NCBI RefSeq assembly: GCF_030285625.1 | Contig: NZ_CP127294.1 | Location: forward strand, 1,994,001 to 2,058,000 | Source: Amycolatopsis sp. 2-15 | GTDB taxonomy: Bacteria > Actinomycetota > Actinomycetes > Mycobacteriales > Pseudonocardiaceae | Length of the DNA: 64,000 bases | Direction of reading: 5' to 3' | Part shown: positions 30,341-37,987 of the stretch, piece after piece | Numbering within the stretch: the stretch's first letter is position 1 | Layout: the number at the start of each line of letters is the position of its first letter | Notes under the pieces: generated by a model | Database searches by the model: none | Seen by the model: only the letters and a program-made list of their open reading frames with translations | What the model was told of the DNA's origin: nothing | Program-made: the position numbers and the translations under genes

Positions 30341-31119
30341 CGGACTTCCTCGGCCCCGCCGTCCGGATCCGGCTGCGAACCGCGGCGGTTCTCGCGGTCG
30401 CCGTGGTCCTCGGCCTGGCGATGTTCTGCTGGCCGCTCTTCGTGTCCACCCCGCCGTCGGGCCACACCGCCGACGCGCCGTTCATCTTCATGGCGACGCT
30501 GCCGGTCCTGATCCTGATCGTGCTCGCCGAACTGTCCAGCGGCGGCCTCGACGCGAAAGCGCTGGCCCTGCTCGGCGTCCTGTCCGCCGTCGACGCCGCG
30601 CTGCGGCCCCTCGGCGCCGGCACGGGCGGCATCGAGCTGGTGTTCTTCCTGCTCGTACTCGCCGGCCGCGTCTTCGGCCCAGGCTTCGGCTTCGTGCTGG
30701 GCGCGACCTCGCTCTTCGCGTCCGCGCTGCTCACCGGCGGCGTCGGCCCGTGGCTGCCGTTCCAGATGCTCGCGTCTTCACTGGTCGGCCTGGGCGCGGG
30801 ACTGCTGCCGCGGGCCGTGCGCGGTCGCTGGGAGATCGCGCTGCTCGCCGCCTACGGCGTGGTGGCCGCGTACTTCTACGGGCTCGCGATGAGCATGTTC
30901 ACCTGGCCGTTCCTCGCGGGCACCTCGGCCTTGGACTTCGTACCGGGCGCGCCTCTGGGCGCCAACCTGCACCGGTTCCTGGTGTTCACGGTGCTCACGT
31001 CCACGCTCGGCTGGGACACGGGCCGGGCGATCACGAACCTCGTCGCGATCTTGGTCCTGGGGCCGGCCATCCTCGCGCTCCTGCGCCGGACGGCTCGCAG
31101 GGCTTCGTTCCGGCCTTGA
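30337..31119 (+). CDS. ECF transporter substrate-binding S component, predicted corrinoid/cobalt
   Basis: A 260-residue membrane protein with about six to seven helices (VLAVAVVLGLAMFCWPLF, FIFMATLPVLILIVLAEL, LALLGVLSAVDAALRPLG, VFFLLVLAGRVFGPGFGFVL, MLASSLVGLGAGLLP). The RVFGPGFGFVLGATSLFASA stretch resembles the conserved glycine-rich part of ECF S proteins. Substrate assignment rests on the cobalamin riboswitch at the head of the operon; cobalamin, a precursor or cobalt are all possible. GTG at 30337 overlaps the ATPase stop. It is the last gene before a long repeat array. Confidence 0.85.
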
Positions 31120-31728
31120 TGGGGCCGAGGGCCACGAAGGCGCCGCGGACGCGGCTCGAATGGTCACCTAGCAACTGCGCTGACGGCGCGAGCGGACCAC
31201 TCGCTGCGCGCCGCGCGACCGGCTGGACCATTCGCGCGGGCACGGGCGTCGTGGTGGGACCGTTCGCCGTGGTTACTTCTGACCGAGGGGACCGTTGGCG
31301 GCGTGCCGACTGAGCGGCGGGGCCACTCGTGAGCCTGGACCAAGGGGACCGTTCGCGACGAATCCCTGGCCGAGGCGACCGCTCGCATGGGGGCGTGCGG
31401 TCCGAGCGGTCCGTTCGCGCCTGCGCGCGGCGCGATGGGACCGTTCGCGGTGCGTGGCGGTTCGAAAGGACTACTGGCTGCGCGCCAGCCGGTCGGCGGG
31501 ACCGTTTGTGTGGGGGCGTGCGGATCCAGGGGTCCGTTCGCGCGGGATGGGTGGCGCGAAGGGACCGTTCGCGGCATAGCGGTCGGCGGGGACTGCTCGT
31601 GCCCGTGGTGGCGGTCCGAGCGGTCCCTTCGCATGGCGCCGTCGGCTCAAAAGGACCCCCCGCACCGGCGGCCGGCGGGTCGATGGACCCGCGAACCGCC
31701 ACCGCCAGGCGCGCGAGCGATCAAGCAA
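31120..31728. repeat. Degenerate 17-unit intergenic repeat array, period about 31 bp
   Basis: GGACCGTTCGCG-type cores begin at 31162, 31194, 31225, 31257, 31289, 31321, 31346, 31376, 31408, 31438, 31468, 31499, 31531, 31562, 31590, 31622 and 31653. Steps are 32, 31, 32, 32, 32, 25, 30, 32, 30, 30, 31, 32, 31, 28, 32 and 31 bp. A second, weaker core GCGGTCCGAGC or GGTCGGCGG ends several units. The period is close to three helical turns. It is not a multiple of three, so the sequence is not coding. The array fills the whole gap between the ECF operon and the convergent dehydrogenase gene. Units are too diverged for CRISPR. Confidence 0.85.
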
Positions 31729-32583
31729 TCAGTACGTGTAGAAGCCCCGCCCGGACTTCTTCCCCATCAACCCCGCGTCGACCATGCGCAGGAGCAGCGG
31801 CGGGGCCGCGTAGAGGGGCTCCTTGAATTCGTCGTACATCGAGTCCGCGATGGCCTTCACCGTGTCGAGGCCGATGAGGTCCGACAGGCGCAGCGGGCCC
31901 ATCGGGTGGGCGGTGCCGAGTTCCATGCCGCGGTCGATGTCCTCGGCGGTGGCGAAGCCGGACTCGACCATGCGGATCGCGGAGAGCAGGTAGGGCACCA
32001 GCAGCGAGTTGACGACGAAGCCGGCGCGGTCCTGGGCACGGATCACCGTCTTGCCCAGCGCCCCGGCGTGCTCCTCGGCGCGGCTGGCCGTGTCGTCGCC
32101 CGTGAGTAGTGACGGGACGAGCTCGACCAGTGGCAGCACCGGCACCGGGTTGAAGAAGTGGATGCCCACGACCTGCTGCGGGCGGCTCGTGGCCATGGCG
32201 ATCTTGACGATCGGGATGGACGACGTGTTGGACGCGAAGATCGCGTCGGGGCGGGAGACGAGCTTGTCGAGCTGGGCGAAGACGTCGGTCTTCGCCTGTT
32301 CCTGCTCCAGGATCGCCTCGATGACCAGGTCACGGTCGCCGAGGTCGGCCAGGTCCGTCGTGAAGCGCAAGCGCCCCAGCGCCGCGGACGCGTCCGAGTC
32401 GGATATCTTGCCGTTCTTCACGCCGCGCTGCAGCGACTTCTCGATGCGCGCCTTGCCGGCGTCGAGGGCAGCCTGGCTGACCTCGGTGATCACCACGTCG
32501 AACCCCGACTTGGCGTGCACCTCGGCGATGCCCGAGCCCATCTGCCCGGCACCCACCACGCCGACTCGCTGAATGTCTGTCAC
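31729..32583 (-). CDS. 3-hydroxybutyryl-CoA dehydrogenase
   Basis: A 284-residue single-domain 3-hydroxyacyl-CoA dehydrogenase. The NAD fold is RVGVVGAGQMGSGIAEVHAK. The catalytic histidine lies in VVGIHFFNPVPVLPLVELVP, and the C-terminal domain has NSLLVPYLLSAIRMVESGFA, GTAHPMGPLRLSDLIGLDTV and MGKKSGRGFYTY. The family acts on short-chain 3-hydroxyacyl-CoA in butyrate, PHB or fatty-acid routes. GTG start at 32583 with AAGGAG upstream. No beta-oxidation partners are adjacent. Confidence 0.93.
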   Translation of the reverse strand: MTDIQRVGVVGAGQMGSGIAEVHAKSGFDVVITEVSQAALDAGKARIEKSLQRGVKNGKISDSDASAALGRLRFTTDLADLGDRDLVIEAILEQEQAKTDVFAQLDKLVSRPDAIFASNTSSIPIVKIAMATSRPQQVVGIHFFNPVPVLPLVELVPSLLTGDDTASRAEEHAGALGKTVIRAQDRAGFVVNSLLVPYLLSAIRMVESGFATAEDIDRGMELGTAHPMGPLRLSDLIGLDTVKAIADSMYDEFKEPLYAAPPLLLRMVDAGLMGKKSGRGFYTY

Positions 32584-32632
32584 CGGCTAGCTCCTTCGTC
32601 ACGCAGGCACAGAAAATGGGCAGCACGCGACG

Positions 32633-32674
32633 CGCGAGGGTGGTGCCGGGCAGTGCCCGGACTCCACCCTCGCG
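32633..32674 (-). terminator. Terminator of the DUF3073 gene
   Basis: CGCGAGGGTGG (32633-32643) pairs with CCACCCTCGCG (32664-32674), with an inner CCGGGC/GCCCGG stem. It lies 12 bp beyond the DUF3073 stop on the minus strand. Confidence 0.65.
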
Positions 32675-32686
32675 TATCGCGTCTGC

Positions 32687-32878
32687 TCAACGCCGGTATT
32701 CGTCGTACCCGTCGTCGTCATACGGATCAACGTAGGCGTTGTCGTCCTCAGGCCCGTTGTCGTCCGAGGAATTACTTGACAGCTCGCGCTGCAAAGCATC
32801 GAAGTCGGTGTCGTACGAGCTGTACTTGAGCTCGCGCGCCACCTTCGTCTGCTTGGCCTTAGCCCGGCCGCGCCCCAT
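32687..32878 (-). CDS. DUF3073 domain protein
   Basis: A 63-residue protein typical of the actinobacterial DUF3073 family: MGRGRAKAKQTKVARELKYS followed by an acidic, Asp/Tyr-rich tail (YVDPYDDDGYDEYRR). It normally sits next to purM, and is Rv0810c in M. tuberculosis from memory. The function is unknown; the basic head and acidic tail suggest nucleic-acid or protein binding. ATG at 32878 gives the conserved N-terminus. Here it is separated from purM by 9 kb of inserted genes. Confidence 0.93.
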   Translation of the reverse strand: MGRGRAKAKQTKVARELKYSSYDTDFDALQRELSSNSSDDNGPEDDNAYVDPYDDDGYDEYRR

Positions 32879-33085
32879 GGCTCGACCCCCTCGCACAGGG
32901 GCGGGGCGGCCGGGGGAATCGGCGGCCCCGCATCGTCTCGACAGTTCTTTCCTGGTCACACCGTACCGTGTCCCGGGGGTTCGATGCGACGTGGCACGGT
33001 GTGCCGGTGGCGACAGTGTCCGCCGGACGCCGGTTACCGGCCTGTCGGTGGGGATCGGCGCAGGTGGGCGTGCCACGATGCTCAG

Positions 33086-33982
33086 GTGCTCCGTCCCTTC
33101 GTGGCGTATCTGAGGGTGTACGAACCCCTGCTCGCGCTCGGCGACCCGCCCGACGACCGGCTGCGTGAGGCCGTCGCCGGGGCGAAGCTGCGCCGGGCCG
33201 CGATCGGCGAACGCGAGCAGTCCGTGTGGCTCAAGTCACAGGCGGCCGCGCCCGCCCGGTTGCTGCCCGCGGAGCTCGCCGACGGGCGGCCCGCGCCGAG
33301 CCTGCTCACCGACGTCCTGGTGCTCGACCCGGCGGAGGTGCCGGCCGGCCACCCCGGCGAAGGCCCGTTCGTGTGCCCGCTCGAACTGCGCGCCCGCGCG
33401 GCCGCCGCGCTGGTGACGTTCCTCGGCGACGCGACCCCGGCGTTGAAGAACGCCGTGCTCGACGCCGGCGGGGTCTCGGCCGACCGCGCCCGCTCGCGCA
33501 CGAAGGCGGCGATGGCCGACCTGACCACGGCCGCCGCCCACACCCTCACCACCACCTGGACCGTGCCGCTGCCGTGGTTCGTCCTCATCGACCCCGACGA
33601 GCGCAAGCTCGTGCTCGGCTCCGGCCAGGACGATCCGGTGCGCGAGCTGTCCTGGCGCACGTCGATGTCCGACGCCCTGACCCGCGCGGACGAGGCCGGC
33701 GAGCTGATCGAGGCCGCGTTCGGCGACTCCGGTCCGGGCCGCGTGCTGTCCCAGACGCGCCAGTGGCTGGAGAGCTTCGACCCCGACTCCGTGGTGGAGC
33801 TGGACTACGGCGGCTTGGTGCAGCTGTTCGCCGACGCGATCCTCGAGTCCGACACCACGGCCGAGGAGGTCCACGACATCCTCGAAGCCCTGCGCACCGG
33901 CAACGTCGAGGAGCTGGCCGAGCTGTTCTCCGAGCTGCGCGAGTTCTGGGGCGACCTCGCGGCTAGGGAGCGCTCCAACTGA
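33086..33982 (+). CDS. Conserved actinobacterial hypothetical protein
   Basis: A 298-residue soluble protein I cannot assign. It begins LRPFVAYLRVYEPLLALGD and contains PFVCPLELRARAAAALVTFL, TWTVPLPWFVLIDPDERKLV and RVLSQTRQWLESFDPDSVVE. The pattern of SVVELDYGGLVQLFADAIL suggests a mainly helical C-terminal half. No signal peptide or membrane helix. GTG at 33086 is preceded by CACGAT at 6 nt, so it may be leaderless. Its 3' end overlaps the convergent asparaginase gene by 20 bp. Confidence 0.75.
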   Translation: MLRPFVAYLRVYEPLLALGDPPDDRLREAVAGAKLRRAAIGEREQSVWLKSQAAAPARLLPAELADGRPAPSLLTDVLVLDPAEVPAGHPGEGPFVCPLELRARAAAALVTFLGDATPALKNAVLDAGGVSADRARSRTKAAMADLTTAAAHTLTTTWTVPLPWFVLIDPDERKLVLGSGQDDPVRELSWRTSMSDALTRADEAGELIEAAFGDSGPGRVLSQTRQWLESFDPDSVVELDYGGLVQLFADAILESDTTAEEVHDILEALRTGNVEELAELFSELREFWGDLAARERSN

Positions 33983-34901
33983 CCAGCAGCCGGCCCACGG
34001 GCCGGCCACCACCGAACACGGGCGGGTTCGCCAGCTCGGCGAGCCCTGACACGTCAACACCCAGGTACGCGAGCACCGCCACGGCCAGCGGCGCGCAGCC
34101 GCGCTTCGCGCCGTCGGACATCTTCAGCGCCACCGCAGTGCCGTCGGCCAGCGCGAACGCCAGCACACCCTCGGCACCGATCTTCGACAGCAGCCCCGGC
34201 ACCGCGCCCATCAACGCGGTGTCTTCCCGGTCCGTGCCGGCGACCAGCCACGGGTGCGCGCGCATGGCGTCGGCCACGCGCAGCTCTTCCGAACCGGAAG
34301 AAGCCCGCACCAACCGGCCGAACGCGCGCGCCAGGCCGGTGAGCGAGTAGGCGAACAGCGGCGCACCGCAGCCGTCGACGCCGGTGGTGGCGATCGGTTC
34401 CCCGGTCAGCTCCACCACGGTGTCGGCCAGGGCCTTCTGCAACGGGTGGCCCGGCTGCTCGTAGCCGTCGGTCGGCCAGCCCGCGGCGACGCAGGTGGCG
34501 AGCATCCCGGCGTGCTTGCCGGAGCAGTTCATCGTGACGCGCAGCGGCTCGGTCGCCGCGTGCATCGTCGGCTCGTGCAACGGGTACGCGGGCGGGCAGG
34601 CCAGCGCCGACTCGTCGAGGCCGGCCGCCGCGAGCATCGCCGCGACGCGCTCGACGTGGCCGGGTTCGCCGGAGTGGGAGCCGCAGGCCAGGGCGAGGTC
34701 GGCGCCGTCGTAGTCCAGGCCGGCGCGCAGCATGCCGACGCCCTGCAGGGGTTTGGTCGACGACCGCGGGAAGACGGGGCTGGTCACATCGCCGACGTCG
34801 TGGATCACGCTGCCGTCCGGCGCCGTGATCACGAGCGAACCGCGGTGCACGCTTTCCACGAGGCCGGACCGCTCGACCTCGACCAGAACCGGTTCCGTCA
34901 C
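33963..34901 (-). CDS. L-asparaginase II family protein
   Basis: A 312-residue protein of the thermolabile asparaginase family first described in Rhizobium etli, unrelated to the E. coli enzyme. Motifs: SVHRGSLVITAPDG, FPRSSTKPLQGVGMLRAG, ALACGSHSGEPGHVERVAAM, NCSGKHAGMLATC and TTGVDGCGAPLFAYSLTGLA. S-S-T-K and S-G-K-H are the expected catalytic segments. It would hydrolyse asparagine to aspartate and ammonia. The GTG start overlaps the stop of the upstream RsiG-like gene by 4 bp (GTGA), so the two are co-translated, although no functional link is obvious. Confidence 0.9.
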   Translation of the reverse strand: MTEPVLVEVERSGLVESVHRGSLVITAPDGSVIHDVGDVTSPVFPRSSTKPLQGVGMLRAGLDYDGADLALACGSHSGEPGHVERVAAMLAAAGLDESALACPPAYPLHEPTMHAATEPLRVTMNCSGKHAGMLATCVAAGWPTDGYEQPGHPLQKALADTVVELTGEPIATTGVDGCGAPLFAYSLTGLARAFGRLVRASSGSEELRVADAMRAHPWLVAGTDREDTALMGAVPGLLSKIGAEGVLAFALADGTAVALKMSDGAKRGCAPLAVAVLAYLGVDVSGLAELANPPVFGGGRPVGRLLVSWSAP

Positions 34902-35464
34902 TCTTCGGTGCGTCCCAGCTCGGAGTCGAGCAGCTCGTCGACGGTCGCGGAGCCGCGCTGGTAGCGGGCGGCGATCTCGGCGTTGAGCGTGTCCATCACA
35001 CCCTGCACCTGGCGCCGGAACGTGGACACCGAAGACTCCTCGGTGGCATACGTGTCGAGCGCGGAGGCGAGCTTGTTGTCGGACAGCGTGCCGACGTCGG
35101 TGAGGTCCGTGTCGCCGATCAGCGCCTCGGCGTGGCGGCGGTGCTCGCCGGCGCGCGAGGGTTCGAGCTGCTGGTGGCGTCCGGAACCGGTGGCGGGGCC
35201 GAGCGCGTTGTCGGCGAGGATCGTGGCGAGCTGGTCGACGATGCTGTTGACGCCACCGGACGACCGGCGCTGCTGTTCCGCGCGCACGATGTCGATCCGC
35301 GCGTGCAGCAGCCGGCGCAGGTACGAGAGGTCGGTCTCCTCCTGCGCGGCCTCGTCACGGCGTTCGCGCAGCACCGGCAGCGGCAGGTCGCCGAGTCCGG
35401 TGAGGTATCCCGGGGCGAGGACGCGGTCGATCCGCCGTCGCCCACCGGGACGCACTTCGATCAC
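34898..35464 (-). CDS. rsiG: RsiG-like c-di-GMP-dependent anti-sigma factor
   Basis: A 188-residue protein predicted to form an antiparallel coiled coil. It carries two copies of the RsiG c-di-GMP signature E(x)3S(x)2R(x)3Q(x)3D exactly 100 residues apart: E43-S47-R50-H54-D58 (Gln replaced by His) and E143-S147-R150-Q154-D158 (perfect). In Streptomyces, RsiG binds two c-di-GMP and holds the sporulation sigma factor WhiG inactive. GTG at 35464 has AGGA 8 nt upstream. It leads an operon with asparaginase. The His substitution could change ligand affinity. No whiG is present in the window. Confidence 0.85.
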   Translation of the reverse strand: MIEVRPGGRRRIDRVLAPGYLTGLGDLPLPVLRERRDEAAQEETDLSYLRRLLHARIDIVRAEQQRRSSGGVNSIVDQLATILADNALGPATGSGRHQQLEPSRAGEHRRHAEALIGDTDLTDVGTLSDNKLASALDTYATEESSVSTFRRQVQGVMDTLNAEIAARYQRGSATVDELLDSELGRTEE

Positions 35465-35513
35465 GGGCACATCCTGCTCTAGATTCCCCGACAATGCTAC
35501 CGCCGGGTTCACT

Positions 35514-36680
35514 TCAGCCCCGCAACCGTTGCGCGGCCTCCCGTCCAGGGGCGGCGTGCTCGCCCGGCACCGAGTCGGGGTCCACGATGGCCTGAACGGT
35601 GCGGTCAGTGGGGTTTTCAGAGTCGTCTTGTTCGTCGTCTTTCCCCAGGCCGGCCAGAAGTTCCGCGCCCGCCGGCACCGAGCGTTTGACCAGGGCCAGC
35701 GCGATGGGGCCGAGCTCGTGGTGCTGCACAACGGTGCCCACGCGGCCCACCACGCGTTCGCCGAGCCGTACCGGGTCACCCGTTTCGGGCGTGATCTCGG
35801 GTGAACCGTCGAGGTGCAGCAGCGCGAGGTAGCGCGGCGGGCGCCCGACGTTGTGCACCTTCGCGACGGTTTCCTGGCCGCGGTAGCAGCCCTTCGCCAC
35901 GTGGGCGGCGCTGCCGATCCAGCCGACCTCGTGCGGGATGGTGCGGTCGTCGGTGTCCACGCCGAGGCGCGGGTGTCGCGATTCCACGCGCAGCGCGTCG
36001 AACGTCCAGCTGCCGGCCGGGCGCGCGCCCGCGTCGGTGAGACGCTGCCACCATGACGTGAGCTCTTCGCGCGGCACCAGAAGGTCCACACTGGACCGAG
36101 ACGGCCACGGCATGCGGCGCGCGAAACCACCGCTGGGCAAGGCGGCCACGGAGTACGGCTCGGTGCCGACCTCCACACCCACTGCCGTGAGTACGCGTTC
36201 GGCCTCGGGCCCGAGCACGGTGAGGACGGCGAGTTCCGTTGTGGCGTCGCGGATCTCGACCTTCGCCCAGAACTTCATCGCCTCGAGGTATTCACGCAAC
36301 GTCTGCTTGCCGCCCTTGGGCAGCGCGCTCGTCGCGACGGGGCCGGGGTCGCTGTCGAGCCAGACGGTGCCGTCGAGGTGCGCCAGCACGAAGTGCGTGT
36401 CGATGTGGCCCTGGCTGTCGAGCACGAGGGCTTCGGTGCCGGATCCCTCGGGCAGCTCCGTCATATGCTGGGAGATCACGAGGTGCAGCCAGCTCAGGCG
36501 TTCTTCGCCTGAAACAGCCAGGACTTCGCGGTGCGAGCGGTCGATCACGACCACGCCGCGGGCGGCGGTGCGCTGCTCGGCGAACGGATCGCCCCAGTGC
36601 CACGGAACTCCCGCCTCGGGGTGTCCGTCGGGCGCGGCGATCGCGCGGGGGGCTTCGAGCAACGGCGAGCGGTAGGCCAT
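35514..36680 (-). CDS. ygfZ: YgfZ/GcvT-domain folate-binding protein
   Basis: A 388-residue protein of the YgfZ family, which aids Fe-S cluster assembly or repair with folate. The diagnostic motif KGCYRGQE is present. Upstream are GVVVIDRSHREVLAVSGEER, SWLHLVISQHMTELPEG and a DSQGHIDTHFVLAHLDG strand. It is slightly longer than E. coli YgfZ because of C-terminal acidic sequence (KDDEQDDSENPTDR). ATG at 36680 is only 31 bp from the divergent pabC start, and TAGTCT lies 7 nt upstream, so it is probably leaderless. The ygfZ-pabC divergent pair is kept in mycobacteria (Rv0811c/Rv0812 from memory). Confidence 0.9.
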   Translation of the reverse strand: MAYRSPLLEAPRAIAAPDGHPEAGVPWHWGDPFAEQRTAARGVVVIDRSHREVLAVSGEERLSWLHLVISQHMTELPEGSGTEALVLDSQGHIDTHFVLAHLDGTVWLDSDPGPVATSALPKGGKQTLREYLEAMKFWAKVEIRDATTELAVLTVLGPEAERVLTAVGVEVGTEPYSVAALPSGGFARRMPWPSRSSVDLLVPREELTSWWQRLTDAGARPAGSWTFDALRVESRHPRLGVDTDDRTIPHEVGWIGSAAHVAKGCYRGQETVAKVHNVGRPPRYLALLHLDGSPEITPETGDPVRLGERVVGRVGTVVQHHELGPIALALVKRSVPAGAELLAGLGKDDEQDDSENPTDRTVQAIVDPDSVPGEHAAPGREAAQRLRG

Positions 36681-36711
36681 AACCACAAGACTAGGTGAGT
36701 ACCGTGACACT
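36681..36711. promoter_or_regulatory. Compact divergent leaderless promoter pair
   Basis: Only 31 bp separate the two start codons. Minus strand: TAGTCT (36688-36693) then 7 nt to the ygfZ ATG. Plus strand: TACCGT (36700-36705) then 6 nt to the pabC ATG. Each -35 region must lie at or inside the other gene's promoter or start, so the two promoters may exclude one another. Confidence 0.6.
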
Positions 36712-37557
36712 ATGCGCGTCCTTGCCTTCCTCGACGGAACCCTGGCCGACCCCGAAGCCGCCCACATTCGTGTGGACGACCTCGGTTTGCTGCGCGGAGA
36801 CGGGGTGTTCGAGACCATCCTCGTGGCCGACAAAAAGCCGCGGGAATTGCGCCCGCACCTCGACCGGCTCGCCCGTTCCGCGGCGATGCTGGAGCTGCCC
36901 GCGCCCGACCTCGCCGCCTTCGAGACGGCCGCTCGCGCCGTGATCGACAACTGGGCCGGTGGCCGGGAAATCGCGTTGAAACTTGTGTACACGCGGGGTA
37001 TCGACGGTGATCCGGCCGGCACGCCGACCGCGTTCGCCATCGGCATGGAGATCGACGAGAAGGTGCGCCGCGCCCGCGCCGAGGGCGTCGCCGCGGTGAC
37101 GCTGGAGCGCGGCTTCGGACCCGAGGTCGCCGAGCGCGCGCCGTGGCTGCTGCTGGGCGCGAAGACCGTCTCGTACGCCGTGAACATGGCCGCCCTGCGC
37201 GAGGCCGGCCGTCGGGGCGCACAGGATGTGATCTTCACCGCTGCCGACGGTTCCGTGCTGGAAGGCCCGACGTCCACGGTCGTGCTGGCGCGTGAGCGCA
37301 CGCTCTACACGCCGCCGTCCACTGTCGGGATCCTGCCGGGCACCACGCAGGCGGCGCTGTTCCGCGGTGCGGAGAAGGCCGGCTGGACCGTGAAGGTGGA
37401 GCCGTTCTCGGCCGCTGACCTGGCGACGGCCGACGGGGTGTTCCTCGCGTCGTCGGTCCGGCTCGTCACCCGCGTGCACACGCTGGACGGCACCGCGCTG
37501 CCCGACTCGGCGGAGCTGCACCGCGAGCTGGTGGCGGCCTACGAAGGCGAGTACTGA
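36712..37557 (+). CDS. pabC: Aminodeoxychorismate lyase / class IV aminotransferase-fold PLP enzyme
   Basis: A 281-residue fold-type IV PLP enzyme, predicted to release pyruvate from 4-amino-4-deoxychorismate to give p-aminobenzoate for folate. Visible: HIRVDDLGLLRGDGVFETIL at the N-terminus; the PLP lysine in LLLGAKTVSYAVNMAALREA; GSVLEGPTSTVVLARERTL and STVGILPGTTQAAL downstream. A branched-chain or D-amino acid transaminase is possible, but the DGVFET pattern and divergence from ygfZ favour PabC. Leaderless ATG. The 3' end overlaps the next convergent gene by 19 bp. Confidence 0.88.
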   Translation: MRVLAFLDGTLADPEAAHIRVDDLGLLRGDGVFETILVADKKPRELRPHLDRLARSAAMLELPAPDLAAFETAARAVIDNWAGGREIALKLVYTRGIDGDPAGTPTAFAIGMEIDEKVRRARAEGVAAVTLERGFGPEVAERAPWLLLGAKTVSYAVNMAALREAGRRGAQDVIFTAADGSVLEGPTSTVVLARERTLYTPPSTVGILPGTTQAALFRGAEKAGWTVKVEPFSAADLATADGVFLASSVRLVTRVHTLDGTALPDSAELHRELVAAYEGEY

Positions 37558-37982
37558 GCCGGCGCCTCGCTGATCACCACGGCGGACGCGCGCACGCCTT
37601 CGGCCTCGTAAGCGGCGATCTTGTGGTGCCCGTCCAGGATCAACGGCCGGGTGCCGGACAGCACGACGGCCACGGGACGGTGGCCGGTCCGGATCGCGGT
37701 GCGGTAGTACGCGACGCGCGCCTCGTCGTCGGGCGGCCAGGTCGCGGTGGGCACGAGGGGCTCGTCGGAGTCGAGGCGGGCGGGGCCGTCGACCTGGTAA
37801 CAGCCGTCGACGAGCAGGTCCAGCAGGTCACGCAGGGTCTTGGCCAGCGGACGCCGCAGCTGGCCCGTGGCCAGCGCGATGCGCAACGACTGCGGCAGCT
37901 CGACGCGCGCGCCACCGTTCGGTTCCAGGACCCTGTTCAGCTCCAGGACGCCTGTCCCACTCGTGACCGTTACCCGTTCCAC
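37539..37982 (-). CDS. Conserved hypothetical protein with LDGHHK motif
   Basis: A 147-residue protein of unknown function. It has LPQSLRIALATGQLRRPLAK, YYRTAIRTGHRPVAVVLSG and LILDGHHKIAAYEAEGVRAS. The DGHHKIAAY motif resembles the DGHHR loop of ParB-like or sulfiredoxin-type nucleotide-handling folds, but that is weak. GTG at 37982 is chosen, since the more upstream sequence belongs to pxpC; a TTG at 38000 is also possible. It lies 5 bp behind pxpC on the same strand, so it is likely the third gene of the pxpB-pxpC unit. Confidence 0.7.
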   Translation of the reverse strand: MERVTVTSGTGVLELNRVLEPNGGARVELPQSLRIALATGQLRRPLAKTLRDLLDLLVDGCYQVDGPARLDSDEPLVPTATWPPDDEARVAYYRTAIRTGHRPVAVVLSGTRPLILDGHHKIAAYEAEGVRASAVVISEAPAQYSPS

Positions 37983-37987
37983 GCTTT

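Noticed and set aside
31164..31634. Minus-strand frame with recurring A-N-G-P peptides in the repeat array
   Set aside because: The recurring peptides come from the 31-bp DNA repeat. The step is not a multiple of three, so the frame of each repeat drifts, and there is no credible start.
31120..31728. CRISPR array
   Set aside because: Cores are only about 12 bp and diverged, spacers are also partly similar, and no cas gene is nearby.
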